A stretch of 64,000 bases of DNA, from positions 17,997,644-18,061,643 of the forward strand of contig NC_092034.1 in NCBI RefSeq assembly GCF_042242105.1. The letters are read 5' to 3'. The position numbers and the translations under genes are program-made. Shown here one piece after another: positions 35,901-48,259 of this stretch. The number at the start of each line of letters is the position of its first letter. Within the stretch, counting starts at the first letter, position 1. The notes beneath the pieces are model-generated. The model worked only from the letters and a program-made list of their open reading frames with translations. It did no database searches and had not been told where the DNA came from. This DNA comes from Pempheris klunzingeri. Taxonomy: Eukaryota > Chordata > Actinopteri > Acropomatiformes > Pempheridae.

Positions 35901-38725
35901 TAGTAGGTAGTGTACTCTGAGTTTACTCTCAGTATAAGCAGTCCTCTCAGGACTTCTGGAAACTAAATTGTAAACTGCCATGTCAGCATGAAGAATAAGT
36001 GAAAGAAACAGCTGTAAAGTTGTAAAAACAAGTCTGAACACGTTTTTCAACAACAATTTCAAGACTGGCTGAAGTATTTATCTGTGACAACTGCATGGTA
36101 TGAAGAGTTCGCCTTTAGTTCAACAAATGCAGTAATCTTTAGAAGTGAAGTGCCAACACGCTGATAGTTTTGTCCTTCATGATTTGGTTGAGCGTGATCA
36201 GTTATGCTACCTGTTTTCAGTGCGTAATCTGTGGCTGGTTTCTTCTATTCATGTACACACACTGGATTTGCTTCAGGCTTTATGGCACACACACTGCAAG
36301 TGAGTGTTTCTTCACAAACTGGTTTAAGTAACTAAACACACACAAAAAACCTTCCAGTGTCGTAGGTTAAAAAGAAGTGCATGTGCTCCATTGTGCTCCA
36401 TTGAGTTAAAAAGCATTGAGTGCAAAGTTAATTTTGCCCAAAAAGTTAAGACACAGCATCCTGATGAGTATGGATACAGAGTCAGTGTGTACAGCAGGAG
36501 GCAGCTCTTGCTCTAAATTTAGCATTAAAGCCTCTAATCAGTTAACTGGTGCCTTTGTGAAGGGGCGTAGCACCAGCTGCTCCTGACCACCTCCTCATCT
36601 TCATCCCCTCCTCTACTGTAACCATATGGCCCAATACCAGGGCCTGCATGAGGCACTGCTACAGGTACCAGTGAGGAAACGCAATATGAACAGAAGATCC
36701 AGGTTTAAGGCTTACCAGACACTGGACAGCTGTTTAGAATGAGGTTGCTTTTCAGAATATGTTATGAAAGATCAACTTTTTTGCTGAAGAACTTTTTGCC
36801 AGAGCCCTCTGGGGGAACTGCAGTAATGCATCTTACTGAAAATAATGAGACAACTGCATTCAGACCAGCAATATGCATAAATATCCCCGACCCTTCCTGC
36901 TTATTATGCTTTCTTGTTCCTTCTTCTTGTCACAGATTACTGTCCTTATTAATCTATGTGCCATCTCAACACATTCTATGTAAGTCTCATATGACATTGT
37001 TAAAACCTTTGCATTGCCTTTGCACACCACAACTGTGTATTTCTACTTGCCTTATCGAGTGAATGAATAAATTCACTATTCATTCTCTAAATAAATACAA
37101 GGATAGTTTCTACACTCCCTCTCCTGCTCTGTTTCGGAACTTCCCAAACACTGGCAGTTCAACATACTCCCACATTCCCACCATTTTATAAGAGCACGCT
37201 GAAATTACTACTTGATTACTTACATAATTATCAGAGTATTAAGGATCTGATACTTTGCTACATGCATTGAAACAAATATATATAATATATAATAATATGT
37301 ATAATTGTTGAATATTTATTCATTCATTATCTATACTGTTTATCCATGGTAATCCACAGGGGTGACACATAGAGACATTATTTTTTTATTATCATTTCTG
37401 ATATCTGAAATCTGCCATTCAGGCTTTTGAATAGTTAAAAAGATGTTTTTAAATGAATTTTAATTAATTTACTTCTACTACTATATTAGGGCTTAATTAA
37501 AACCACAGAACCAAAAGCATCATTCATCAGTGGGTTCGCTAGTGGTGGGCAAACAAACCAGGTTTTTTTTTTAAAGTCTTCTCACATCTAAAATAATTTT
37601 TTTTTTTCCACACCTTCAGTCCGGTTCTGCTAATGTGCATCAAAGAAAAAATATCTCTTATTTTGTGTCATATACACACTCACTTGACGAGCCAAGAGAA
37701 GTAAACATGAAGACGTGTGGGCTGCCAGGTAACTCATTCAGCTCAGTGTCAGCGCTGCATGTACATGTAAATGGATTAGTGGTTTATCCGTAGAATTCAT
37801 GTCAAACGTTAGATAGGTTTTCAGGCAGTCCCTGTTGTTGAGTTTGACAGCTTGCACAGCAGCCTAAATGAAAACAGGCAAACAGAGATCATTCCAACCA
37901 AAGCAAACAGGCTGCAAGTGAACGCAGAATCCTCATATCTTCACTTCAACACTTGCTGTTTCACAAAACCCCTGTAAAGGTGATGCTGCGATATTAGAAA
38001 CATCAATACATAAGATGCCCTGGTCTGAAGCGTACCAGTGTGAGACTATGACTACTTTCTATCTCCTCTGTGTTTATACTTATATTACAATTCATATCTT
38101 GTATAAATGAACTCTCTCTCAAGGACAAAACTCATAACTTGTTTTTCTTAGAATCATGGTGGGTGGTGGTTTGTGTGACAATGCAGTTGAGAAGTAGAAC
38201 TTTTAATCTTGTGATTCATGTGTAGGTGTGCTGGAACAGAATGTTTCAGCAGCTGCCTGAAAATATAAATACTGTAGCCTCTATTTGGAAGACTGAGCTC
38301 CTCACTCAGCCACTCTGTGACTGTGTGATTTCTGATGAAAGACTTTACTGACTTGAGATCGACAGACTTTTACTATAACTCTGACAACCAGTATGCAAGA
38401 GTAAGAGTAGTGTAACAAGATGTAGTGGTGAAGGGAGCTGGTAGTACAGTGACAGCATGAGTGTCATGGTAACAGTCTACAGGAAAGGACCCAATTATGT
38501 GGCGGTGGAATGTAATGTGTTAAAAGTATGTGCAGCACCACAGAAACAAAGGAACGTCAAAGAAGACCTTTTTTTGTGGTAGACACATAAATTCCTGGTT
38601 CCTGGATGTTGGGCTGTTAATCAGGACATCATACTGCTAATCTTTTAGTCACATTCCTATTGCTAGTGCTATAGTCACTGTTAGTACGTTGGTTGCTGTT
38701 TGTGTTGTCTGTCTCTCTTTCTGTC

Positions 38726-38733
<8 letters not shown>
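35901..38733. other. No gene recognised
   Basis: AT-rich DNA with A or T runs near 37,385 and 37,565 and short ATAATA stretches near 37,290. No exon, RNA gene or mobile-element end could be supported. Confidence 0.4.

Positions 38734-38794
<61 letters not shown>
38734..38794. repeat. CT microsatellite
   Basis: About 30 uninterrupted CT units immediately upstream of an L2-like 3' end. Confidence 0.9.
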
Positions 38795-38797
<3 letters not shown>

Positions 38798-38817
38798 CAA
38801 CCTCCACCCAACGCAGA

Positions 38818-39071
38818 CCCCTACAGAAGAGCCTGGGTCTGTTCCAGGTTTCTTCCCGTTAAAGGGGAGTTCTTCCTGCCACTGTTGCTCAATATAACAT
38901 CTGATGTTGCTCATGTGGGGATTCTTGGATCCTTAATGTTGAATTCCTGAATCGGTCTCTCTCTAATTAAAGAGTTTGGTCTAGACCTGCTCTTTATGGA
39001 AAGAGTCTTGAGATAACACTGTTGTGATTTGGCGCTATATAAATAAAGACTGATTGATTGGTTGATTGATG
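38818..39071 (+). repeat. L2-like LINE 3' end
   Basis: Carries 'ttccaggtttcttcccgtta', 'ggggagttcttcctgccact' and 'gtctagacctgctctttatg', and ends in a TGAT tail. It lacks 'gttgggtc' in the middle compared with the 54.6 kb copy. No RT-coding part is attached. Confidence 0.75.
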
Positions 39072-39524
39072 ACTGTTCACGTCCCACGTGAAACCAAAAG
39101 TCAGTTTTCATTTATTTCAACTTAACTCTTTCATGCACAGAGGTCACTACAGTGTTCAAAAGCTGTTTTCTTGTATATGCATGAGTTTTGATGGCATAGT
39201 TGCACATCAGTCACTACAGTGGATGCTACTGCATCATCTCATACACTGACTGCTACCCAGTGGGAAGCCATTGATAGTGAAAAATAAAAAGAGCGAAGCC
39301 AAGATGGTGGACAGACGGCCAGAAAGTTGCACATTTGTTTCTGTTCAAACCTTCTATAAAAAGAGACCATGCAGGTGAGAAACATATGGTGACATCAAGT
39401 AACATCTAAGGAGTCATGCAATTGCCAAATTTTCCAGGTATTGATTTTATATTGGGAGGAAATTATGATTAATGTCCACTGAAGTGTACATCATGCATCA
39501 CCAGCAACATCACATGCAACACTT

Positions 39525-39563
39525 CTGACTGAGGTTATCATAATTCATGCATGAAAGGGTTAA
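39525..39563 (+). repeat. Left 39-bp direct repeat around duplicated block A
   Basis: A 39-bp sequence starting 'ctgactgaggttatcataa' recurs at 40,019-40,057 with one mismatch. The pair brackets the block at 39,586-40,009. Confidence 0.8.
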
Positions 39564-39585
39564 AAGCCAGATGCGGTTTGCACAC

Positions 39586-40009
39586 AAAGCAAATGTCAGG
39601 CCTGAGAAAGATGATCTTGAGATCGTGGTCTTGTGACTTTCATACTAACTTGAAAATAACTGCAGTTGTTGCTTTTCACATCCATTTTTGCCTTTGACTT
39701 TAGTTATGATGTGTTTTGCTGACTGAGAACCTTTTTTACATGTGTGTGCACAGTTGGTTTGCACATTGAGAGCTTGGAAGAACTGAGCTAGATGCATAAA
39801 ACTAAAACTGCCTCTCTCTCTCACTCTGCCTGTGGGACATTTGCAGACTGCAGCGTAGTCTACAAATTAATAACACAATCAGTACACATTGTCAACGCAC
39901 ATTCTTCTTTTATAAAAAGCAGTTTATATGTGAGATAGCAGATGCACTCTAACGTTTCTATGTGTATGTCTGAACTCTTACTGTAGCTGCTCAGTTTGAT
40001 GCTTGTGTA
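39586..40009 (+). repeat. Dispersed ~420-bp duplication, copy A
   Basis: Closely matches 50,439-50,847 from 'aaagcaaatgtcaggcctga' to 'cagtttgatgcttgtgta'. A few small indels occur, including extra sequence after 'aaccttttttaca' in this copy. It has no long open frame, no inverted ends and no RNA polymerase III boxes that I can see. It may be an unrecognised interspersed family or a local segmental duplication. Confidence 0.85.
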
Positions 40010-40018
40010 AAAAAGATC

Positions 40019-40057
40019 CTGACTGAGGTTATCATAACTCATGCATGAAAGGGTTAA
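40019..40057 (+). repeat. Right 39-bp direct repeat around duplicated block A
   Basis: Second copy of the 39-bp repeat at 39,525-39,563, with one mismatch. It lies ten bases after the block's right end. No such flanks are seen at copy B. Confidence 0.8.
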
Positions 40058-41218
40058 GTACATAAATGGACTTATGTCACACACACTTCCGTAGGCAACA
40101 TACTTATTTTAGCCCCGACCATGATCTTTTCATAGACCTAGCTACATAATCTGGTGCCTAAACGTTTCAAAACACTAACCACGTGTTTGTCACCATGACA
40201 ACAAATGTCCAGTGTGCCTGCTGCTGGTAATTACTCTCTAACAGTTTCCTTGGTGCCGCCACATCATTTCAACACATTACATGCTTTTCAGTCAATGTAT
40301 GTATTTCTGTCAGAACGGATAACTAAAAAACTTGGAGAACCGACAGAGGACATGAGATTTCCCCTGTGTTACTTTACTCTACAGTACTTACAGTGGTATT
40401 GATTATGTATTTGTACATGAATAGTGCAATAAATGTGGCTATCATGACACTGAACTTGTTTCTCAAGGGAGTTATGCCATAGTGTGCAACGCATGGCAGC
40501 GCAACTATGTCCATGTGATCAAACATGTGAGACTCTAACACCACAGTATCAGTGTGATGGGCTGTCTGAAGTGCTGTCATGTACTTAGGACAACATTATG
40601 TGTATCAGGGCTTAACAGAAACATGATATATAGTAATATGTCAAAGACAATTCCCACAATGTGCTGTTTAGAAGGGTCTTCTCTTATCCACAAAGACAAC
40701 AACAAAAAGGAACGTGACAACAAGTGTGACCATCGTGTGTGGCCAGATACACCCGAGCAGTATTACTTATTACACCAGTGTGATAGAGGTGTTTTACTCT
40801 TAAACATTTTTAAAGGAAAAAAAACAACAACAAAAATGATCAAATTTGAACTTTAACTGCTTTGGTAGTAACTCTGGGGACAAACCACACTTACAATGTA
40901 GCTGGATGTGTGTGAATAAAGAGTCAGTGGACGAGGAGGAGGTTTCTCTAAGCTGTTGTTACAACTGCTTTAAGTTATGATGTATATGACAAAAGAAAAA
41001 AGAATCTATCTCAGAGGTAACCATCGACTGAAAAAATGAAAAATGACCTGAGATGAGATTTTCTACACAAATGACTTCATAAATCCAAACTCTGTTTCAA
41101 TAATGAAAGTAAAATGTTTCCGATATTGACAGCACATAAAGTTAGAGGAAGTTCTATTCTGTACTGCTTGTCTATATATATGTCTAATATGGGGTATTTA
41201 AGTTAAACTGACTGCATG

Positions 41219-41511
41219 AAGGCTGTGGCTCAGTGGTAGAGTGGGTCGTCCCTCAATCAGAAGGTCGGGGGTTCGATCCCCAGCTCCTATGGGTCAACAT
41301 GTCGAAGTGTCCTTGAGCAAGACACTGAACCCCAACTTGCTCCTGAAGCATGGCTTCAGAGTGTGAATGAGTATGAAAGAATAGTCTCCTCCAAATTACA
41401 TTTCTCCTGTATGATTGATGGGTGAATGAGGATGTCATGTAAAGCGCTTTGAGTAGTTGAAATAACTAGAAAGGCTCTAATACAAATACAGACCATTTAC
41501 CATTTACCATT
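41219..41511 (+). mobile_element. tRNA-derived SINE
   Basis: The head carries a pol III A box (TGGCTCAGTGGTAGAG) and a B box (GGTTCGATCC) in tRNA-like spacing. A body follows with 'gtgtccttgagcaagacact', then an 'aaagcgctttgagtagttga' tail region and a simple 'ccattta' terminal repeat. The cloverleaf is not intact, so it is not a tRNA gene. A 3' fragment of the family is at 4,393-4,503. Confidence 0.75.
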
Positions 41512-42427
41512 ACACCACAACAAGAGACGTGTGAAATTACTCAGCTAATGTTCCTCCCAGTGACAAATCCTAACACACTGATCCACCAGCACTCCAGTGC
41601 TCCCATCCACTGACCTGGTGGACTAAGTTTAACCTGGCCAAGTTAATGCTGCAGGATCAGTCAAACAGGATTACTCCAAATGCCTGGACACCACAGTGCT
41701 CTGTGTGGTCTGGTGACACGTAGGACACGAGCAGAAACACCAGCTCATCCTTGGTTCTTTTCACCACGAGAACAACGTCATCACACAGTAAACAGCCCAG
41801 AAGTTGATGAAACCACAGACTGTCAGTGGAGCGGCGTGAAAAAGGCGACTTCCGGCCACTGCTTTCAAAATAAAATAACTAAATATATTAAATGAATCCA
41901 TTATTCTGACAGCAAGGAGGCTGCTGTAGTTCATCTATTCTACAGTGAGTTATAATCACGAGCTGTTCCTGTGCATGTACGTTAACTCACAAAGACCTTT
42001 TCATACTAAAGGAAAAAGACATTTCATTTTCTTTCTTTATTAGTTTACTTGTGAAATATTTAATGCTATGACTTGATTGGTGGGATTATTTTTTGTATCT
42101 TGGATGTTTGATTGCGGTCACAGACCCTCTGTTTGGCAGGACTGACACTTTAAAGTGGAAATCTATTCACGACAAAAAGGATTCTTTTGGTGTGTTTTCT
42201 ACTTTGGGACCATCACCTTGCTGTAGTATTAGTTTGGTGTCTTATGTTGAAGGGAAGCCGTCCGATGGTGCATCAGAGCCTGTTCTCCAGCAGAGCCTGT
42301 TCTCCTTTCTATCTATCGCTTCAAAATCAAGCAGACTCACCTTCTGTTCCAAGATGTCGGGAACTGTGAAGGTAGAAACAGAGTCTCTCCGTCCCGCGTT
42401 CAGCGGCTCCTGATGGAGCCACACTTG

Positions 42428-42444
42428 CCCCCCCCCCCCCCCCC
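42428..42444. repeat. C17 run in GC-rich block
   Basis: Seventeen consecutive C bases inside a GC-rich stretch (about 42,370-42,720) that also has a C10 run. No gene is attached with confidence, though a small CpG-rich promoter is conceivable. Confidence 0.6.
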
Positions 42445-42834
42445 AGATCACAGTCTGGTGAGCACAGCCATGCAAACACACATCTCACCCCGCGTCCCGG
42501 TGGTGACGACTTTATATTCCCGGTTCCGTGTCCCGGCCTGGGGGAGCAGGATCAGGAGCAGGACAGGAGCAGGTCATCCGAAACCTCCACGGTGGATTCA
42601 TCAGCTCCTCCTGTCCTCCTCACCCCCCCCCCCTTCCTCTCCTTTCTTTCCTTCAGGCTTCCAGTGCCTCCGGCGGAGCAGTGTGCTCCACACCCCCCTC
42701 CCGCTAGTGCCTCCACCGTGGCCCACTGTGAGACACCTTTGTCTGTGTAGCATTCAGAGGAATGTCTTCTTCTGTCTTTCTTTCTTTACCAGACATGAGG
42801 CTCTGGAATGGTTTAATAGTTGAAACCTTTTTGT

Positions 42835-44032
42835 CTGAGAGAGCCATGAAAGCCAAAGATTTTAAAATGTATTTCCGTGAGAGCCATATAATATTTTTTA
42901 ACACTGAATATAACTAACTGCATGCATTTTTAAGTAAGACCAACAATTTTAGAGTATAATAAGTCTCTTATTCATTTTAATAACATTGTTACACTGAAGC
43001 TAACTAATAATAAATAAATTTCATTGGCAAAACAGCAAGACTTTCCTCACGCAGGATGTCACCGGTAACATACCTTGCAGTCACACTGAACTGGGATAAA
43101 TGGCTTCTGTCTGTTGACTCATCCAAAGCGAGGGAAAAGAATGGCGCTGCATTTATGTCCTTTACTTGTGTTTCCTCCACTTGACTTGCCATCATGATGG
43201 TACGATCGTGAACAGTTCTTGCTGACAGAGGCATGTCTTTAATTCGTTTGATGATCTTGTCTTTATCCGAAAAGTCGGCAAAAAGTTCATTGGCAACATC
43301 AAGCATGAATGTTTTAGCGTACTCGCCATCTATGAATGGCTTTCCGTTCCTCACTATTGCTAAAGAAGCAGTAAAGCTAGCCGAATTCCAGTCACCTTGG
43401 CGGGCCCATACACGGAGTTACTCTGCACAGTAGCTCTTGGCATGCTTTCCTCCTGCTGTCCCCCGCTGGATATTTCAATGCAAATGTAGCATGGCGTGGG
43501 TCTGAGTGCCGCTTTATATTTGACTGTTTCATAGATGAAATTTTATCATTGCATATTAGACACACCGCAGAACCTGCTCTCTCTACAAAGGGAGAGTTCC
43601 TCTGTCCATTCGTCCAGAAATGTACGGTAGTCCTCATCTTTTTTCTTTTCACCATCTTCTTCGTCAAAAGGGTTTATGCTGCATGAACTAGCTAGCTAAA
43701 AGAAGGGAATTTTTTTTCTTCTTGACCTCACAGTGACCCATGTTGGCTACCGCGTTAGTCAATAAAAATAGAGGACCCTCCTGTACCCCGAAGGACAGCT
43801 GGGATTGGCTGAGCCACCAGCAACCTTGACCAGAAAACGGATGAATGGATTAAAATGCATGAGAATGTTTTTATATTTTGAACGTTATTTTTAACACTGT
43901 GATTTCCAGCAGAATTATTCATCGTGTTCAACTTATCGTGTTAAGCAGTGTAAGCTAAGATTTATCTGAGAGCCACATGCAGTCATCAAAAGAGCCATAT
44001 CTGATTCGCGAGCCATAGGTTCCCGACCCCTG
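42835..44032 (-). mobile_element. hAT transposon fragment with broken transposase
   Basis: Two minus-strand coding blocks, 43392-43667 and 43004-43392. The first begins with a BED-type zinc finger (CLICNDKISSMKQSNIKRH). The second carries the hAT segments DGEYAKTFMLDVANEL, AAPFFSLALDESTD and SLAVLPMK, then stops abruptly. The frame breaks between them, and the catalytic RNase H-like part and dimerisation domain are missing. The right end is a hAT-like terminus (CAGGGGTCGGGAACC on minus) with repeated 'gagagccat' motifs near both sides. The matching left terminus was not found. Related to the transposases behind EPM2AIP1 and GTF2IRD2. Confidence 0.8.
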
Positions 44033-44495
44033 GTTTAAACTGTGGCTTCGGTCTAATGAGACATTTAAATAGCCTGAGTCCTTCTCCTGGGGGACTTCAC
44101 CAGGTGAAGGTGTTCCTGTTGAAGTTTGAAGATTTTTTTTCACAGAAATAAAAAAAAAACAACGATTGCACTTTTTATTCAGTCTGTCAGTCAACACAGA
44201 ACAAGAGCATCTTCACACAAAGTGGAGGAAGGTCACGTAGAATCAACCAACCAGAACAATAATAAATCATGGAGATGTATCTAATGGTCTAAAGGTGTGT
44301 GTTAGGGATGTCTGCTATCTCCATGTTTGTTTTTACTATGCACTGAAATCTTAGAAGAAATCTTACTTACAAGTAGAAACCAGTCATGCATAAATGTTTT
44401 AAAGCTCATGGGACAGAAACAATTATAACATTTTATGCAGAATATGAACTTTTTTCTGCCCCCTGAGGAATCTTAATTAGGTGTCTCCTTACATA

Positions 44496-44731
44496 CACTG
44501 TTACCCATAAAGTTGGAATAATTGTTCAATACCCCCAATTTTGTTAAAGCCTGAATACACAGTTTGCAAAGGTTCATTGTGGTTTAAGTTTCACTGTGAT
44601 CTGTTTGGAAGAGTTTGATCAACAAAGTTGAGAAGATATACACTTTATTTATCAAGAATAGATCACATTGTCACAATCATTTCATGAGAAGAGGTAAAAA
44701 ACATTTTATTCCAACTTTATGGGCAACAGTG
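44496..44731. mobile_element. Tc1/mariner-like MITE
   Basis: 236 bp with nearly perfect terminal inverted repeats of about 26-28 bp: 'cactgttacccataaagttg' at the left and its complement with one change at the right. It is flanked by TA on both sides. It has no coding capacity. TA duplication and terminal form fit a mariner-type deletion derivative. Confidence 0.85.
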
Positions 44732-45240
44732 TACGTATGTATTGGTAATTGGTAGTGATCCAAATATCTTCAATTGAGTATTTACATATAAATGCTTTTC
44801 TACAATCAAATGCAAAGCCAATCATTGAATTAGCTCTGACCTAATTACCAATTCAGAGGGGTGCAGCGCAGGCTTTCATACTTTGGCCCACTGAAAAGGA
44901 TTAAAGCCTAGCCAGATGCACGTTTGTCCTCCTCTAAGTCAGTTCAGGGTTGGAAGTCAGAATAAGTGAGGCCAGTGTGTATACATACATCCAGTCCTTG
45001 ACCTGTCCACCACTCTATCTATATCGTTAGCTCAACCCTTCACCATCCACTGGAATTTAAACGTGACAATGTGCACATGATGATGAACCGACAGGAAACT
45101 GTCACCTGAACCTGACTTTCTGCTCATTGTTAAGCTGTCATTACTGTTTTGCCTAACTCTCACTACTCTCATTGCATCAGCAGACACCGAAAACAGCTAA
45201 AAGAGTGTAAATGTTGGATGTGGATTTCAACAGAGCAAAC

Positions 45241-46690
45241 CTCATGCTTCAAACGCTCCACTATCATCCCGGTCCCCAAGAAGCCCTCCATCACAGGATT
45301 AAATGACTACAGGCCCATCGCCCTGACATCTGTGGTCATGAAATCCTTTGAGAGACTGGTGTTGAGCCATCTGAAGGACATCACAGGCCCCCTGCTGGAC
45401 CCCCTGCAGTTTGCCTATTGGGGAAACAGGTCAGCAGATGATGCAGTCAATGTGGGACTGCACTTCATCCTGCATCACCTCGACTCCCCAGGGACCTACT
45501 CGAGGATCCTGTTCGTGTACTTCAGCTTGGCGTTTAACACCGTCATCCCTGAAATCCTGCACCATAAACTCACCCAGCTCACTGTGCCCACTCCACCTGT
45601 CAGTGGATCACCAGCTTTTTGACTGACAGGAGGCAGCAGGTGAGGCTGGGGAGTACCACATCCAGCACCCAGACTATCAGCACTGGCACCCCCCAGGGCT
45701 GCGTCCTCTCCCCACTGCTCTTCTCCCTCTACACCAACGACTGCACCTCAGGGGACTCCTCTGTGAAACTCCTGAAGTATGCTGACGACACCACGGTAAT
45801 CGGTCTGATCCAGGACGGTGACGAGTCAGCATACAGACAGGAGGTGGAACAGCTGGTCCACTGGTGTAGCCGGAACCACCTGGAGCTGAGACTGTGGAGA
45901 TGACAGTGGACTTCAGGAGAAATGCCCCGACACCTGCCCCCCTCACCATCCTCAACAGCACAGTGTCTACTGTGGACTCCTTCAAGTTTCTGGGATCCAC
46001 AATTTCCCAGGACCTGAAGTGGACTCAGCACATAGACTCTGTCCGGAAAAAGGCCCAGCAGAGGTTGTACTTCCTGCGTCAGCTCAGGAAGTTTAACCTG
46101 CCACAGGAGCTGCTGATCACCTTCTACTCTGCCATCATCCAGTCTGTTCTCTGCACCTCCATCACTGTCTGGTTTGGATCGGCCACCAAACAGGACAGGA
46201 ACAGACTGCAAAGGACAATCAGGTCTGCAGAGAGAATAATTGGAGCCGATCTGCCCTCCATCTAGGACTTGTACCTGTCCAGGGTCAGGAGGAGGGCAGG
46301 TAACATCTTTGCAGACCCCTCACACCCCGCACATAAACTCTTCAAACTCCTCCCGTCCGGTAGGCGCTACAGATCACTGTACGCCAAAACCACCAGACAC
46401 AGAGACAGTTTCTTCCCCCAGACCGTCACCCTGATGAACTCTCACTAACCTCAGAGTCTCAGGATCCACTGTGAATAGTTCCACCCCCCCACCCCCCGCA
46501 CATTTGCAACTTTTGCACTACTTTCTTGCACTGCAATTCTGCACTACACCTACCTCCATTGTATATACCGTTGACAAAGAGTTCTATATTGTTTATTACT
46601 GTACATAGAGAGTCAAGTTTCACCAAGTCAAATTCCTTGTTTGCCTGCTCAAACTTGGTCAATAAAGTTGATTTGATTTGATTTGATGTA
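45241..46690 (+). pseudogene. Jockey/L2-type LINE, RT remnant with 3' tail
   Basis: Reverse-transcriptase coding DNA spread over three frames (breaks near 45,590 and 45,895, stop at 46,263-46,265). Visible blocks are [40 protein letters not shown] and the catalytic YADDT. They are followed by the thumb-type block LKWTQHIDSVRKKAQQRLYF and the C-terminal HPAHKLFKLLPSGRRY. In the first catalytic motif the usual acidic residue is a tyrosine ([11 protein letters not shown]). The 5' part with endonuclease is missing. The end carries AATAAAG and a TTGAT microsatellite tail. It is clearly non-functional. Confidence 0.85.
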
Positions 46691-48217
46691 AATGAAAATA
46701 AAAGATGACGTTGCTCTGTAACTGCTGGATGTGTAAATAAACAAGTGTTTGCTAACAGGTCCACCAGGTAATGATATGTCAGTGTTCACAACTTGTTTCT
46801 GCTGCTTCCAGATGGACAGACAAAAAACAGGTATTCCAGGTTTGATAAAGATATTTAAAGAGAAACTGAAAAATGTGAGTATTCACATATCTAAGTTTTT
46901 ATGCCAGTGTTAGACTCGTTTTCAGTGCCGAATGATTTACTATTCTGTGAACAGTGTGGCCTTTTGCATCAGCGCATTTGTGACCACAGGGAACATTATG
47001 AGAAAAGAAAGTGTGCATGATGTGGTGCGATGTAGCAGCTGTTGTGTGTTTACTGGGTTCATCACTGGCTGAAATAGTGATGTTCTCTGACTGAAACCCA
47101 CAGGTGGAAGTTTATATTTGTAACCTGGCACTTTACACCTCCTCTGCATTGGTCCAAAAATACTGTGTAAGGGTTCTTCACCGGTATATCAAAACTCAGG
47201 TCACTGACATATTGATACACTGTAAATAGCCAGTTTTAACAAGGTGAACTTGCTGCAGTCTTTAGGAATGTCTTTATCTTTTGAGGCCACTCACATCCAC
47301 AAGCATTCAGTACACATGCAACATGCAACACACAGGAAACCACAAACACTCAAGCACAACTTCTCCATCACGTATGTCTCTTGGAATGGTGCTTACAGAG
47401 GCAGAAGGTAACACTGACTGCTCACACACAGGAGCTGCTCCTGTCCCTTAATCACCAGTGTAAGAAAGGACAGTGCACATTACTGACAGCATGCTGGCAA
47501 CAATGTGCACATGCTGTAAATGTGCTACATTTAGTCCTACAGGCTATTTTTCATCTACAGTCCATGACAAGTTGATGATATATACAAAAAATATTAAAAG
47601 AGAACATAGAAGATGAGCACAACAAAGGCGCCCAAGCTCAAACAAACAGTCAAACGCCATGACCACTGCCCCAGGTTATAACAGCATGTCTGGCATATCT
47701 GACCTGTCTGTCAGATAACACGGATCTGTTGTCTGGATCTCTGTTGACAGACTTTGAAAGCACTTTGAAAAAAAAAGATTTTTACTTACACTTACATGCA
47801 AACATTCAGATTCAGATTCAGATTCAGAATCCTTTATTTGTCCCCGAGGGGCAATTTAAAAGGGCATGAAAATAACTTAAAAACACACTACTTTCATTCA
47901 ACCATGAATTTGTAGTCAGTCAAAAATATTGACCGCTGAAGCTGACAGCTCAGTTCTGTGGCTATCTCTCTACACAAGAAAAACTGTGACATACATTTTT
48001 ATTCATGACATAAAGATGGAGAGATTTCATGTAAAATCTACTCTTAAAACCATGATGTGAATAACAATGGGGATTATGACGTTAGAGACGCTGTCCGCAT
48101 ACAAGCTTAACTTCTTATATTGTATCATGTAGATCAATGTAATTAGAACAGATGTCTCAGTTTGTAAGCCTCAGCCACAGATAAACTCATTGTGACAGCC
48201 CTGGGCCTTATAACAGG

Positions 48218-48259
48218 GCCTGCTCCGGCCTGCTCCGGCCTGCTCTGGCCTGCTCTGCT
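48218..48259. repeat. 10-bp minisatellite (GGCCTGCTCC)n
   Basis: Four tandem units, the last two with T for the final C. Confidence 0.85.

Noticed and set aside
36739..37062. 107-codon plus-strand frame
   Set aside because: No domain, splice context or composition that distinguishes it from chance in AT-rich DNA.
38693..38950. Frames of 60-85 codons across the CT microsatellite
   Set aside because: Ser/Leu or Arg/Glu dipeptide strings from a simple repeat.
41219..41290. Possible tRNA gene
   Set aside because: A and B boxes are present but the acceptor and anticodon stems do not pair. The sequence continues into a SINE body and tail.
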